A stretch of DNA of 5,432 bases from Bacillota bacterium (GTDB taxonomy: Bacteria; Bacillota; Clostridia; Christensenellales; Aristaeellaceae). Position 1 is the stretch's first letter, and every line of letters starts with the position of its first letter. Position numbers and translations under genes: made by a program. Positions 5,005 to 5,432 of this stretch are shown piece after piece. The stretch is from positions 1 through 5,432 of the forward strand of contig JAEVZE010000399.1 of assembly GCA_023392395.1 (NCBI GenBank), written 5' to 3'. The notes below the pieces were generated by a model. It saw only the letters and a program-made list of their open reading frames with translations, was not told the DNA's origin and made no database searches.

Positions 5005-5432
5005 ATTTCAAGATCAGGTTCTTGCCGTGCGGCACGGAGACGGCCACCGCGACAATGATGATGATGCCCTGCGCCGCCTGCTGCACGTAGGGGCTGACGC
5101 CCAGAAGCACCAGCGCGTTGTTGATCACGGTGACGATCAGGGTGCCGATCAGCGTATTGACCACGCCGCCCCGCCCGCCGGTCAGGCTCGTGCCGCCCAC
5201 GACCACCGCCGTGATGGCTGGAAAGACCACGTTTCGCCCGATGCCGACCTCGCCCCGGCCGATGCGCACCGCGCCCATCAGGCCCACAAGACCGATGCAC
5301 ACGCCCAGCCACAAAAAAACCTTGAACTTTGTCCGGTCTATGTTGATGCCAACGTTTCTGGCAATGGATTCATTGTCGCCGATGGCCATGACGTAGGTGC
5401 CAAAGCGCGTGCGCGTCTGAAAGATGTAGGAC
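5003..5432 (-). CDS. Sugar ABC transporter permease, RbsC family (5' end off the window)
   Basis: The frame enters from the right edge and gives 142 residues up to a TGA at 5003-5005, roughly the C-terminal 45% of a 310-330 residue RbsC-type permease. Visible landmarks are the cytoplasmic coupling loop TRFGTYVMAIGDNESIARN (residues 8-26 of the fragment), a helix near 36-54, the family hallmark VGGTSLTGGRGG (78-89), and hydrophobic segments near 91-110 and 122-134. The hallmark is the standard form, whereas the downstream permease has LGGLQMTGGKG at the same place, so the two are distinct paralogues that probably pair as a heterodimer. An ATG at 5389 lies inside the coupling loop and is not a plausible start, since the frame continues upstream with family-like sequence. 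The TGA overlaps the ATPase ribosome binding site. A substrate-binding protein gene is expected further upstream. Confidence 0.93.
   Translation of the reverse strand, partial: SYIFQTRTRFGTYVMAIGDNESIARNVGINIDRTKFKVFLWLGVCIGLVGLMGAVRIGRGEVGIGRNVVFPAITAVVVGGTSLTGGRGGVVNTLIGTLIVTVINNALVLLGVSPYVQQAAQGIIIIVAVAVSVPHGKNLILK

Noticed and set aside
4120..5058. A 312-codon open frame on the plus strand
   Set aside because: It is antisense to the ABC ATPase. Its His/Ala/Leu-rich product is what reverse-frame reading of that gene would yield, and it has no domain.

Overview
The window is GC-rich DNA, probably from an anaerobic Bacillota (Clostridia-type) bacterium. I infer this from the strong AAGGAGG/GGAGGA-type ribosome binding sites before most genes, the tight gene spacing, and the style of the sugar transporter and KDG-type kinase proteins. 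No rRNA or other taxonomic marker is present, so the placement is tentative.

All six convincing genes lie on the minus strand and read right to left as one apparent operon. The order is: the C-terminal part of a RbsC-type ABC sugar permease (cut by the right edge); a double-domain sugar ABC ATPase (3463-4989); a second, complete RbsC-type permease (2313-3293); an aldo/keto reductase (1304-2284); a single-domain VOC/glyoxalase-fold protein (659-1051); and the N-terminal two-thirds of a PfkB-family kinase resembling 2-keto-3-deoxygluconate kinase (cut by the left edge). A periplasmic-type sugar-binding protein would be expected upstream, beyond the right edge, but is not in view.

The likely logic is import of a sugar or sugar acid by a CUT2-type ABC transporter with two different permeases. 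An NAD(P)(H)-dependent aldo/keto reductase and a metal-dependent VOC enzyme would then convert the substrate, and a KDG-type kinase would phosphorylate it for Entner-Doudoroff-type cleavage. The substrate cannot be read from the sequence.

Two spacers interrupt the otherwise compact operon. The 252-bp spacer 1052-1303, between the reductase and the VOC gene, is packed with hairpins, including a perfect 13-bp inverted repeat with a 3-nt loop. The 169-bp spacer 3294-3462, between the ATPase and the second permease, holds a segment of about 110 bp bounded by GAATTTT/AAAATTC inverted repeats that carries a 31-codon open frame. Both look like small dispersed repeat elements lodged inside the operon, which is an inference that needs a genome-wide search. 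No tRNA, rRNA, CRISPR array, transposase or convincing intrinsic terminator was seen.
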